This document shows positions 11,445 through 23,200 of a stretch of DNA of 64,000 nt, in pieces; position 1 is the stretch's first letter; every line of letters starts with the position of its first letter. The translations under genes were made by a program, and so were the position numbers. The stretch is from Lethocerus indicus. Its lineage: Eukaryota; Arthropoda; Insecta; Hemiptera; Belostomatidae. The DNA lies in the NCBI GenBank assembly GCA_019843655.1, contig JACDQD010000105.1, positions 2,852,001 to 2,916,000 on the forward strand, given 5' to 3'. The notes beneath the pieces were generated by a model that was not told the origin of the DNA, searched no databases, and was given only the letters and a program-made list of their open reading frames with translations.

Positions 11445-13884
11445 AAGCATTCCGGCAGAGGGCCCTGTTATAAATCGTAAATTACATGACAGTCGTGGCC
11501 AAACTGGACTTTAAGATACGAAACGAACCATTTCACTTCGCATATCGACATCACAAACACAAAACATCGCTAAGAGTCTCATGAGCGGGTGTTTTCTTCA
11601 CCTTTTCGGAAGTCAAATCGTCGTTAACTGAAATGCGCGCTCGCCCCTTCTATAAAGAGCTTGGGGCCGCCGAGTTACATAATCAATTATGAACCCTACA
11701 AACAGTTTGGAACCGAATTAATAAATTGATATCGGCATTCCGCTATCTAACATAAACAATAAACATTGCGTAATATCGTCGATTTGGGATCGCCATTGAT
11801 TTTTTTTTCTTCATGTAATTCTAATTCCTAGTGAATTTGCCAACTATCGTCTCTCTCTTTTAAATGTCGGCAATCACTATAACCTGTAATCTCTAGGCAC
11901 ATGCTTTACGCGACTTGAGATTTAATCGGGGTCCTTTTAATACTTTGTTTCGCCTAAAAATATTTTAAATACGATGAAATGAATTATCGCTATCTAACTT
12001 GAGAGGGTTGAGAATCGAGTTTTCCGGACCCTGAAGACGGAACCGGTACGAGCCGCCGAAACGTCGGAAGCGAAAAACACCGAGAAGAGCTCCAGTAGGG
12101 ATGAAAATGATTAACCTTTCTTGTAGAACTAGCTCAGGTGTTCTTCGGAACCGGGATGAATCTCGGACATACAACTTGCCCGGGGGTTTCTCCGGGGAAG
12201 TTTTTCGACGGTGAAAGAGTTTGAGTTCAGCGTGGCCATTCTTCCGATCTGGGTCAACGATTCTTCTTCTGTCCCGCGCCCTCAACTGATATCCCTGTCC
12301 CTTCTTTAAACTTCATGAAATTTTAGGCCGTAAAATAAAATTGGCCTGAATGAAAGGGGTGGCCCGGTTGGTGGCGATGCCGGGTGGACAGATCCATAAC
12401 TAGAAATGAATGGTGGCGGCATTTTCTACCCTTCAGTTCAAATATCGAAAATGTGCGGACTTATTGCGCCCAGATACAAAACGAATTTAAAGAATACAAG
12501 TTACGAACAATACAATAAAGAGTGAACAAGGCATACTCTATGGTAATTCGGATTTCCTTTCCTACTTTCTGTCTGTACGTGTGCTTGATTTTTTAAGATT
12601 ATTTCGATGTAATTATATATTTTTATTCGTGAGAAAAATGTAAAAAGAATTATATTTGTAATGTCCGTTTATTCAACAATTCTGGCAACCTTCTATCCCT
12701 GCTGATTTTGTCCTATTCTAGAGCGGTGTCGCTAAATTAATTACTTTTCAGAAAGTGTAGTCGTGACTTAAAATAAAAAGGAAAAAAATTAAGTAGAATT
12801 CGACAATTACATTATGAGGACTCGCAGCGAAGAAACGAATTTTGCTTCATTTGCAAATTTAAATCAAAAGAGTGAGAAAGCTAACTTCAGTGCACTCGTT
12901 AGAATTATATTGTTCTCTCGTAAAACGTTATGGACACACCCCGGCGCTCTACGGAGGAATGAATTTAGTTATAAATTCGGCCTTGTATTAAGAATAAATT
13001 TAAAAATAAGGAGGGTTCTCACCGAGAGCGCCCCGCAAGAATAATCTCGGGTGGGGGATGAACGCTAGGTTGGGAATATCAACACCGCATTGATTACGTA
13101 TTCATCGTATACGTCGTAAAACTAGCATCATCGCCGCTATACGGAGTGATTTATCCTTATATATATATACGTATGTACTATGAATATATAAATACATATT
13201 AGAATTGTTATTCGGAGTCACCTCTCGTTCTTAGGAAGGCCTGTATTCTCGCAATTATTAAGTATTATATACATTCAAATATACTGTGTACATTGATTCA
13301 AATTGAAATTGTTTATATGCGGGTCACTGGTCTAGAAAATTAGTGTTAATGTTGTACGCCGGTTAGGCATTAAGACAAAATATATTTGTTATTCAACTTG
13401 TTCGGTGTTTTGTAGTTTTTAAATCAGCACTATTCGCACGAATTCCAGAAGCGTCAGGTTAGACATTATTCTTCATTTCGTGGATACATTCCGGATATAA
13501 TGTTTTATAACTAAAAAGATACGACGTTGTGTAAGTAATTGAGTTTTTTACAGTGGTACGTTTGCGAAAAATAAAAGCTTATCCAGAGCGCTATATAAAT
13601 AGACTACTTATTAGGTTATAAGTATTGGTGATATATTCGATAATCTCCTCTTTCAAATCATCTCTCGATTCGACACGCTGGTCTACGATACTGGGATTAT
13701 TGAATCGGTATGAAGTCGGAAAAATCGTAGCAGAAAGTGCTGTACAGGAAACTGGTAGCGAAGAAAAAGGTGATGTAAAATGCGGGGGATGGAGTGAAAA
13801 GCTGGTCGGGCGGGGGGTGGCGGCGAAGGGGGTAGGGTGGGTTCGGGGTTTCAGCTCCAGGAATAGGAAACCGCGGAGAGTAAT
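11445..13884. other. Non-coding stretch, no gene recognised
   Basis: AT-rich. A segment at 12035-12100 contains GCCGAAACGTCGGAAGC followed by a GAGCTCCAG motif. It weakly resembles family B at 52280-52320 and may be a very old relic. No exon or RNA gene was recognised. Confidence 0.4.
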
Positions 13885-13940
13885 GAAGCCGGAGCCGGAG
13901 AGTTGGAGTTGGAGCTGGAGCCGGAGCCGGAGCCGGAGTT
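13885..13940. repeat. GGAGYY hexanucleotide minisatellite
   Basis: About nine imperfect six-base units alternate GGAGCC and GGAGTT. On the + strand they translate as a Glu-Pro and Ser-Trp repeat, or as SRSRSRS in another frame. The purine-rich strand could form triplex or quadruplex-like structures. A frame of 113 codons covers the tract but owes its openness to the repeat. Confidence 0.85.
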
Positions 13941-15183
13941 GTTCCTGTTGGGTTGGAGGAGGGTGAGGGGGTAGCGCCGCTAATGAAAAACGGGGCCGGG
14001 GTTGGTGGACTGAAGGGAGGGGCTGGCGGTTCAGGGGTTGGTGCTCCCTCGGCTGGCGCTCCCTTTAATAGCGGGGGCCACCGTGCATTACCAGAATTGA
14101 GAAAAATAATAATTATAATAATGGCTTTACACGCAGCGATTTCCGGCCCCGATCTATTCCTCCTGCAATGAGCATCTCTCTAAAGCCTGTCATAGTTACA
14201 TTTCAACCGAGAGTAACAGTAACTAACGTCGAAAATATTTTCGGGAACTTGGTCTTATCTTCAATTCTGAAGATAACCAGGGATTAAAGCGAGCTGGAAT
14301 TTTCAAGTAAAATATTTCTAACACGTTCCGGGGGAGTAGCCGTAATGAAATTATTGCGAATATTTGTTTGCAATTATTTTTTCTAAAATCGTAATTTTAC
14401 ATTAAATTCGTAGCGTCCAAGTACTTGTCTGTTAGGTCAAGAGTGATATGGCGGAACTGGATTTATCTGAAACGATGTTCCGAAATCGCCAAATAGACGA
14501 CGGTTGTGGTGTCGCTGAACGTAATTTTTCAAATTTATAAAGCCGGTTTAACTCGATTACATAATTGCAGAAAATAGGGCTTTAGCAACGGGCCGATAAC
14601 GCAGCGAGAACCTAACCTCGGGCCTATCTCATTGCGTCTTGTAATGCGTCAGCGTGGAGGCAGCGAAAGTTTTATTTCAATTACGCGATGCAAGATATAT
14701 ATACATATATCTGAAACAAAAAATTAATTATACCTAATATTGGATATTCTTCGGCATATTGAAGGCTACAGTGCCGGGAAAATGGTTTTCTTCGCTCGTG
14801 ATCGAGCCGGCGTATGGCGGGGAAATTGCGCGGATGACTCACCCCGACCGCAATATCGAATTTCCTTTTTAACGCTCACGCTTCAGACAACATCAAGTGC
14901 ACCAAGTGCGCTGTTCGCGCATCATCGCCGAATTCGGATGACGCTTTTGAACGAACTTTGGTCGGTTTTGCCAATTTCGCTTTCGGTAAAGCGGACCGAA
15001 GGCGTTACTGTAATTTAAAGTAGCTGATATTAGAAAAGTGAAAAAATTTCTGTACGAATTAATACGGTAAGGACCGAATCGATTGGAGACGTCGAGTGCA
15101 GTTTTTTGTCACAGCCTACAACTCCTCCGTTATTTGATAACAATGGAATGAAGTTTTGAAATGAGGAGCCACCAAGTGGTGAA
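13941..15183. other. Non-coding stretch, no gene recognised
   Basis: G-rich to about 14060, then AT-rich. A near-palindromic AGATATATATACATATATCT occurs at about 14693-14712. No coding or RNA feature is supported. Confidence 0.4.
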
Positions 15184-15262
15184 TACTGAAGTACCGCGGT
15201 TTGCAAGGGTTGATCCCGTTCTGTTCCAGGATTTTTCCTGTGTTTGGAAACCACCTGAGCTC
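15184..15262 (-). mobile_element. Family B foldback-like element, single arm
   Basis: The block GGATTTTTCCTGTGTTTGG, then AAACCACC and a GAGCTCC motif, preceded by GGTTTGCAAGGGTTGA, is the reverse complement of the right arm at 52340-52440, which has the same order and spacing. Only one arm is seen here. Sequence downstream to about 15335 (CCAATCAGAG, ACTGAAGATGGG) may also belong to it. Confidence 0.65.
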
Positions 15263-17826
15263 CACTGGAAGGGTTTTAGCCCTTTCCTCCTGTTGTCTGC
15301 TTCCAATTCCGTCCAATCAGAGTAGTACTGAAGATGGGATAGTTTATAATGAATTCGAGCGTAGATAAAATTAACAAGTCAAAATTATTTCGGCGGAGTT
15401 GAAATTTGGCAGACTTTCATCATCCTCGAAACCTGGAGAAATTTCGACCGTCGGATAAATTCCTCGCCGGCGGTCACAAAAACATAATGGGCCCCATTGT
15501 ACTAACTGGGAATTGGATTGTTGTAGTTTGAATTGGATAAGTGAGTGTTTTATCAGACAACAAAGCAGCCCCCGCCCCCGCCTGTGGCATTCTGCGGCCC
15601 ATAGCCAGCCACGAGAATTTCGCTCGCTCTTATTACAGAACAAGAAATTCGGATAAACAGAGAGATGCACGACCGTCCAGAGTGAACTTCGACGTGCCGC
15701 TCGTCGGCAGCTCGCTTTTCCGAGCTTTCCAATCCCCGGTCCGGGAAAATTTTTGGCCCAATTAAGAGGAAATTTGTGGAAAGCTCGGGGACGTCTCTCA
15801 GTCCGTCCGAGTCGTCTCTCGGAGGGTGAGGGCCCGACAAAAATGAAACCGGTTTTTTTGTCGTACAAAACGCCCGCTCAGAATTGGTCCAGAGATATAT
15901 TTTTCCATCCATCGCGAACCGGTAACGAAATAGCGTGTTGCGGCCGGAGTTTAAGCGCGCCGGCGGTGCGAAATTCCGGTACCGTCCCCCCGGATCCCCG
16001 GGAGCGAAACCGGTTCTCTCTCGAACGAGAGGCCGTCGTGTCTGTGCCCTACCGCCGATGCTGCGGTAGCCGCAAGATCGGACCGTGGGAACAGAGATCG
16101 AAGTAGGAAAAAGTTACTTTGTGCCCTAGTTTTTTAGTTTAATACTACCAGAGCGCTCCTTCACGATTTCACTTAATCTTTCGGTTCGTAATTATCTAAA
16201 TATTTGTCACAATAATAAATAACAGCCGGGAATAATAGATGATCTAAGCGGGTGGTAGTTGTCAATTTCATACTTTGAATTCAGTACAGTATCATTTCTA
16301 TAAATTTAATGATGATTTATAATATTTAATGATTAATTTTTAGAGTGGTCTTCGATAGTTTGGAATAGTTGCCAGGAGAGGCATCCTCCGAATTAAACTG
16401 TGGCGACAATCTGGCGTTCACATCTGGAAATTAAATTTATACTTATACAGTGCGGTAACTCGCGGTTTTCTGTTTGTCAGTATCATTTCTTAAGTAGTGA
16501 AGTTGTAAAGGGGAAAAGCGTTGTGACATTGGGCATAATAGGCGGAATGAAGGTTCTTGTTTAATTATATCGGGCCATTTAGTCAGTCCCCGTATACGTT
16601 TTCTCGACACTGTGGGTAAAATTCCACTTTCGCCAGTACTTAAAATTAGGAAGTATCTCGTGTTTTTTTCTCCCCCGAGCGGTGCTCGTAGCGAGTTAAT
16701 AATGTGCCGAGCGTTAAATTTGAGGACGTCATTCGGCTAGCTGCTGCGACCGATGCAAAAATACTGCTGATTCGGCGGTACCGGCGGGAAGTATGCTCCA
16801 ATAATTTCTCTTTTGCCCGCGCTACTAAAACAAATTTCTTCGTCCCGTTGACAGTTTATTTAATATTGAATTACAACTGTATCGTCATAGCGATGCGTTC
16901 GTATAGAAAGTAATTGAAAAGCGACATGCCTTACAGTTGTACAACATTGTAGTGTATACTTTAGTATACTCTCGCTGTCGAAGAAAAAAAAATCCCAATG
17001 TTTTTCTTCCGTTACTAGTGATACAGTTTTTGTGCGAAAATATTTCACTCCCCGCACAATATTGGCCACCTTTCCAACGTTGTGCAACCCCCGACATTAT
17101 TTTCGGTCCATTGTTCTATTTTCATTTTATTTAATAAAATTGTTCGAAACAGTCGTCAGATTCAAGAGTTGTCCGATTCCGAAAATTGCTTCATACTCTC
17201 GACTTGTCGACTGCCCGTCTCGATGTACGCATACGAAGTGGACACGCGTCGATATATCAAAATTTTTTTTTGGACTTATTCGAAGCAAGAATTAAATTTT
17301 TTTGGCCATCGTCCGTAGCCAATTATTTTCTTTTTTCCTATATCGGGTTTACCGCATTTGTGCCCGCATTCAATTTGATATTTCAGTGCAACAATACGGT
17401 CTCTCTCTCTGGCCGGGCATAGTGCCGCGCTATTAGACCAGAGCGCACTTGAAAATAACGAGAAGTGAACTTTGAAACGCGACCCGTTTTCATTTTTATT
17501 TTCACGAATAACAAAGTCGAAATATTCGCCCATTGTTAGAATAGGTCGGCGGGTCGAATTTCCGACAGTCGTCCATCTGGCCAATTTTTTTCTTTTAAAG
17601 AAGGAATCGATTTAATAATAAATAATCGGATAATTTTCCTAATAAATGGGACTAGGGTGTATTTTATTGGGTTAGGCGTCGACTCACTATTTTGTTCGTT
17701 TGGTTTGAGTGAGTAGAAATTGTTCGTTAAAATTAATGTTCTTTATTTAAGTGATATAATCCCACTTAATCCGCTCGTCTGGAGATAGCGGAAAAATATG
17801 ATATTGACGTCGGGACTTCAATAATA
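15263..17826. other. Non-coding stretch, no gene recognised
   Basis: Between 15370 and 16106 both strands hold open frames of 117-165 codons that overlap each other (165 codons at 15371-15868 on the - strand). None shows a recognisable domain, and the mutual overlap plus the lower AT content explain their length. The remainder is AT-rich and featureless. Confidence 0.45.
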
Positions 17827-17837
17827 TGTCGTTTCTC
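17827..17837. repeat. Target-site duplication, left
   Basis: TGTCGTTTCTC, identical to 18183-18193, abuts the short end of the family A copy. Confidence 0.85.
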
Positions 17838-18182
17838 GTAGGTTCGTGATGTTTCTGTCTACTCTCGCTGGTTTGGTCTTTTGCTAGACCGGTTTCGGCT
17901 GCTCGCCATCTTCAGTAGCGGTGTTAGTCACATTTGGCACAGAATGCGTTGAGTGCACTTGCACCGATTAACAACAGGACAAGTGACAGTGACAGTGCAT
18001 TGGGGATGCCCAAAAAACATCCAAAGTGCCAAAAGTGACTAACACCTACTAACGCTACTGAAGATATGGCGAGCAGCCGAAACCGGTCTAGCAAAAGACC
18101 AAACCAGCGAGAGGAGACATAAACATCACGAACCTACGGTATTCCAACCCCTCGCAGACCACAAAACAGGTATATTAAACTG
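17838..18182 (-). mobile_element. Family A foldback element, short complete copy with 11-bp target duplication
   Basis: The left end starts at GTAGGTTCGTG and the arm carries GCTAGACCGGTTTCGG and CATCTTCAGTAGCGG. The right arm is the inverted counterpart, with CTACTGAAGAT and CCGAAACCGGTCTAGC. The right end extends beyond the mirrored left end by about 45 bp (GGTATTCCAACCCCTCGC, then ACAAAACAGGTAT, to TTAAACTG). The 11-bp direct repeat TGTCGTTTCTC flanks the element exactly (17827-17837 and 18183-18193). The internal core keeps GTTGAGTGCACTTGCACC from the long form, so this is a deletion derivative. Long arms and this duplication size suggest a Mutator-like or foldback-type DNA element, by inference. 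It encodes no transposase. Confidence 0.88.
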
Positions 18183-18193
18183 TGTCGTTTCTC
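18183..18193. repeat. Target-site duplication, right
   Basis: TGTCGTTTCTC abuts the long end (TTAAACTG) of the family A copy. Confidence 0.85.
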
Positions 18194-18720
18194 AATTTAA
18201 ATTTTGCAATTTAACATTCAATCACAAATTGCACAAAGATCGCGTTACTTCAACGTTCGGATCCATTTCAAAAATTCTGTTTTAATTTCGGCTTTGGAAC
18301 GTCGTTAATTGGCAATTGAGTATATATAAGAACCGTCGTGGACGCTATTTCGGCAGTATCGCTCGCGTCCAGACGCGTATCGATTCGCTCGCCGTCGAAA
18401 CCGATGTCAACGGCTGTTCAATTGGGCGGCGTTTGCCTCTAAAATGTAAATTGGAGGGCTAATTAGCCCAGGGCCGGGGTAGGTAATAAGGGCAGAATGC
18501 GGGCCCTTCCTTCACTCCGGATAAAACTTCAGCCCTTAACCCCAACGTTCTTAATTAGCGTAACAACACCTTTTCTTTTTCTTCTTTTTACCTGTTTACG
18601 CGTTAACTCGGTTCCGTGGGAAATCAACTTCTTGCCGTACAAGTGGCGGGGTGTAACAATAAACTTTAATTTTATTATACCGTTTATTATTCCGCTATGA
18701 AAAATAATTTGCGCGAACGG
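18194..18720. other. Spacer between two family A copies
   Basis: AT-rich sequence with no recognised feature. The longest frame, 67 codons at 18497-18700, is not convincing. Confidence 0.4.
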
Positions 18721-18730
18721 TAATTTTTAC

Positions 18731-19293
18731 CAGTTTAGAATACCTGTTTTGTGGTCTGAGAGGGGTTGGATTACCGTAGATTTCGTGTGTCTCCTGTCGC
18801 CGGTTTGGTCTTTTTCTAGACCGGTTTCGGCTGCTCTCCATCTTCAGTAGCGGTGTTGATCACTTTTGGCACTTTGGGCCAACTCTTTTCAATAAATTTT
18901 GGATCGACAGGAAAACTTTTATGATCGTAAATACACAATACCAGATAGGTTTCCTGTCATATATTTGGAAGTCAGGTTCTAATAGTTGTGACCAGTTGTG
19001 TGATCAAATATATATTTGACCGATAATCCGACAAATACATAAGCCGATTAACAAAATCCCTCCCAACCCAAATAAGACAAACATCATCCCCCAAAACAAC
19101 AATAACAAGACACGTATATACACACGCAGCAAACAGAAAACCACCACAGTACAAGTGACAGTGACAGTGCAGTGAGGATGCCCAAAAAACATCCTAAGTG
19201 ACTAAAAACGCTACTGAAGATGGCGAGCAGCCGAAGCCGGTCTCGCAAAAGACCAAACCAGCGATAGGAGACAGAAACACACGAAATCTACGC
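18731..19293 (+). mobile_element. Family A foldback element, 0.56-kb copy with internal region and 10-bp target duplication
   Basis: Starts with the long end CAGTTTAGAATACCTG and the GAGGGGTTGGATTACC module, then the arm with TCTAGACCGGTTTCGG and CATCTTCAGTAGCGG. A ~250-bp AT-rich centre follows, then an extended right arm containing AACAATAACAAGACACG, CAGTACAAGTGACAGTG and CTACTGAAGATGGCG, ending at the short end GAAATCTACGC. The decamer TAATTTTTAC lies on both sides (18721-18730 and 19294-19303). The centre differs from the ~550-bp module of the 7.2- and 10.8-kb copies. No coding capacity is evident: the 60-62-codon frames are just the AT-rich centre. Confidence 0.85.
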
Positions 19294-19303
19294 TAATTTT
19301 TAC

Positions 19304-22300
19304 TCTTTTATGCGGCCAAGTAAAAACGCTATTATCCGAGTCATGATACAGTGTTTTGGCGGTCACGGTCCCAGCACGCGGAATTCGATCGAATGCGGCC
19401 GTGAACGTCCAAAAAAAACAAAAATAGGGACCGACGGGAAAAAGGAGTGAAAAAACGAATTTAAAGCGGTGGAAATTTGGGCCGGTCTATTTAGAGACCG
19501 GTATTGAAAAGGACAGGTGGGGCGCCCAACAATGCCAGCTTTATTTACGGTCAATGTGACTGGGAGAAGATTGCCCACCGCCTCCTCCTCTCCTACTCTC
19601 ACAGGTTGAATAACCTGGCTACCCTCACCAGATATACCTTTTAATATCCAGTCCCAATTTACCGTTTCCCACTTTCGATTGCCATTTCAGAAATCCGGTT
19701 CGAAACCCCAGTCTCGTCAGTACGGGTAGCGGTGAATCATTACAGATGTGCATTAATAAAATGTTGAATTGAGCCTGAAATGAAGTGGAAATATATCAAT
19801 TCCTATCCCAATTTTAAGGACCTTAGTCGATTATTAATAAGTGTATTAAAAACGAAAATGTATGATTTCTTGTTTCCTCCAGTTTATCAGGTTGCTACAC
19901 ACCCGATAATATGAGACCTGATTTCGTATAAGTACTTATTTTCTTTTAATACAAATATTTCCATCAACCTCCGCACAATCCGTGGAAATTCATTGTTTTC
20001 GGTGAGGTTTTTTTAAACCGTTTGAGAAAAAAAAGGTGGCGGTAAAAGGTCGACTTATTTATAATGTTGGGCGAAATTCTTGAATTAAAAACTTGAGTTT
20101 TCATTTTATAAAGCCTTTTGTGATACCGCCCTGTGCCTTTCCAGAAGCTACCTGTCTCGTTTCTCTTGTCGAATGCAGTTTAACGAAAGGATCCGAGCTG
20201 TCGTCCTATCGAATTAAGCTTTCGTTGTATATTAGCAATTCAGAAATTATCAATCACGTCAATAATTCAGTCTAGACGAGTGAAGTGAAAGCTTTGGACA
20301 GGGTCAACCGCATGCTCCTGTAAGGAGGAGTGGACATTTAAATAACGTCCATTCCCCTAACGCAATTTCCTTCTTGTACTTTGAAATATAAAATATCGCG
20401 TTTTAACCGACTGCGGTTAAATTTATTACAATTTAAAGTATTACAGACGGCGGGATTTCGGACGTTAACTGACGGCTGTTTGGCCTTGTTTTCATCTGAA
20501 CTTCAATCAATCTCCTAAACCAACTCCGCCCGAACGGCCCCCAGTCGGCCGATTATTTTCGTCCCCGGACGGAATTTTTTTTTGGATTATCGGTTTCGAA
20601 ATTACGCCAATCGAAACATTGGCGCGAACTCGAACCCGAATCTTCCGTTTTGTATCCCTGCGCTAATCGCTAATACTTTTCGCTCTGTCCCAAGAAAACA
20701 GTTACCCACTCGCGTAATTCAATAGGTTCGAGAGCTCTCGGTATTCCCGACGAACGCTGTATCGAATTTCCGGCTAGGTCAGCTGCCCGGGTAATATTTT
20801 TCTTTTTCTTTTTTTTTTTCAAGCCGCGTCATCGAAAACGCTCACATCGCCGTCGGTCACACGAAACTCAGTGTACATCCGAACGTATACGAACTGCAGC
20901 GACGGGAACGGTTTTCTCGTTTGATTTCCTCCTTTTGTCCTATTTCCTCTGACAAATTAGTATATCGATATTATGTAGTATAGTAATAGGGAGACGTCGA
21001 AAATGAAACCGTGATTCGGTCATAAAAGCTGAATCAAAACGCGTCGTCTTTTCGCAAGAATATGTTTTCCCACATATCAAGGACGACATGTTATTCATTG
21101 GTCTATATTAGTTGTCTTCAAACTGTTTTATTTGAAAATTAACCAGAAGCTTCGCATCTTGGTTGGCTGTATACATCAATAGAGCTACAGTGGGACAGTT
21201 TATGTACAAAAACTATCACTAAATGTAATGCAACGTTGACACCTGGAGCACGTGTTAATACTGTCAATGACTAAATTTTGTATTAAAATAGTTTAATAAA
21301 AAATACTATTATCTACTTTAAAGGTATATTTTCCTAGGGTGGGATGAAGGGGATGCCCGGAAGGACCTTGTGGTTCTACGGGAGTAGACAAAGTTTCTGT
21401 TCTACAGGAAATGGGGCGTTGACGCTCAGTGAGCACATATCGTGCGATTTCTGGAGCCGGCTTGTCCTTCGCTCGCATATCTGAATATTAAATTTACAGC
21501 TCGGCAACCGCCAACGCGTACGGCCGGGGAGGAGGTGATCGGACGAAAGAGTATCGAAAAAATACTTAGAATCGAGCCGCAGTGGGATCTGACGGGATTA
21601 TCCGCCGTCCGTATCCGTGAGATATATACGGCTTTATAAATAGATCTATAAGCGGGCGGTGTCACTAAATCCAATATACATTATTACCGGACTATACGCC
21701 GGTCTGTTGACACAATGGCGGAGCGCCATTAAATCATCCCGAGCCGAGGGAAATGGCCACCGTCGAAGGCTTCCGGGCCGCACAGTTCCGGCGTATTTGT
21801 TGATAGTATTAGCCGTTTTGCTAATGCAAATACGTTAGAAGATAACGCGGCTATCTAAAAAAGATATCGAAAATATAAACTTTCAATGAAATATCTCACT
21901 TTGAGCTCAATTCCGTCGTAGTTCTGTCAAACAAGAATTAGACGATATGTGGCAATACGCACCCGCAATAAAAAATTTCAAATATCATTTCTTATATCCA
22001 CAAATATGAACGGAACTTTTACATCATAATATGAGGAGATTTATTATTGGCGAGAATTGATGAGTCTATTCCATTGGAACCAATTTCATCCGCAGTCACT
22101 ACATGATGTGATGATGGAATACACTTTTTCCGAATATATGTTAAAAAATTTTTGAAAATTAAGTAGAGCTTTGAGAATATATATCGTAAATTCGCAACAC
22201 GTATTAATTACACCTTCAATACTAATTTCAGGGTCCCGTTCTTGCAGAAAAGATCTATAAATTTGAACATTTCAGGTTGGCATTCGGGAGAAATTTACTC

Positions 22301-22774
22301 TCGGTATTACTTGATGACCGAATTTTTGGAAAATTTGTTATTCCATCCTATATTTTACACTTTTCACTCGGTGCACTCGACCGAAAAGTCGGACTTTGGC
22401 TGAGCACTTAAATCAAGACAGCAACAAAACAGTCTATTATTTGCCAATAACATGATTATAATTATTCTTCTTGAATGTGTTTTTATTTATTTTATAGTTT
22501 AATTTAAGATTTAATCCGCGCTCGACTTTTTTTTTCAGAATTCTTTTTTCCAAGGTGAAATTTATTTTATCGAGGCATTTTAAATTTGGATGGGTACACT
22601 TATTATACTTTGGATTGCTCGCGAAAATAATTTAAATAACGACCTTAATAATTTATTGTCGTGCCTCACACATTATCCGTTTATAGCCGGCTCATTATGA
22701 TAATACAGCGCGGTGCTTGGATTAAATAAATGTTAGAACTCTTTTAAGACGGATACTATTATAAATATTGTTCA
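19304..22774. other. Non-coding stretch, no gene recognised
   Basis: Mixed AT-rich DNA with no frame above 82 codons. GGTTCGAAACC at about 19690 matches a tRNA-type B box, but no A box lies at the right distance, so no tRNA is called. Confidence 0.45.
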
Positions 22775-23124
22775 GTGTCCGCCGTTTTGGTGTGTTCTCC
22801 GGACAAATTTTCTGGTCGCGATGGCACCACTTGCACTTTATTGCAGACCGGCCTGCAAGTTTTTCCCGGACAAGCTTTTCAGGGGGCAAGAGCTAAATTT
22901 TTTATTTCATCGGGGGTCTCTGAAGGGATGTTGTACGACAACTCGGGCCCAATCAAACGTCCCATTCTTACCAGTTTTCTGGTTTTGGGCGGTGGGGGGG
23001 CCGTTGCAGGATCAACAGTTTATGTTGGCCCGCGTCAACGCCGAAACACATTTCACGAGGATAATTTTTTACAATTTTCTACAATGTTCCCGTACCGATA
23101 TCAAGGCTTATTGTAGGTTTCGCG
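22775..23124. other. Open-frame-rich segment, probably not coding
   Basis: Two + strand frames overlap here, of 113 codons (22775-23116) and 155 codons (22821-23288). Neither translation shows a family I recognise. The longer frame runs into the family B relic at 23125-23200, which argues against a conserved protein. Confidence 0.4.
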
Positions 23125-23200
23125 TAATGTTGTGGGAAGAAACTCAGTTGGCCGTTCCCGTCTTTGGAAATCACCAGAGCAATGGGGATGGCCCCATTGG
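23125..23200 (+). mobile_element. Family B element, decayed fragment
   Basis: GTTGTGGGAAGAA, CTCAGTTGGC and TTTGGAAATCACCAGAGC follow the same order as GTGGGAAGAACCTCGTTTGG and CGGAAATCATTCGAGC at 52180-52240. Homology is partial and a few short blocks are missing. Confidence 0.5.

Noticed and set aside
15371..15868. 165-codon open frame on the - strand
   Set aside because: Open frames exist on the opposite strand over the same bases; the length is explained by a locally lower AT content.
19687..19700. tRNA B-box-like GGTTCGAAACC
   Set aside because: No A box at the required distance and no cloverleaf pairing.
20760..20800. CTGCCCGG|GTAATA as a possible donor of the exon before the Musashi exon
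   Set aside because: The phase would fit, but the upstream reading frame shows no Musashi N-terminal sequence, so the match is probably chance.
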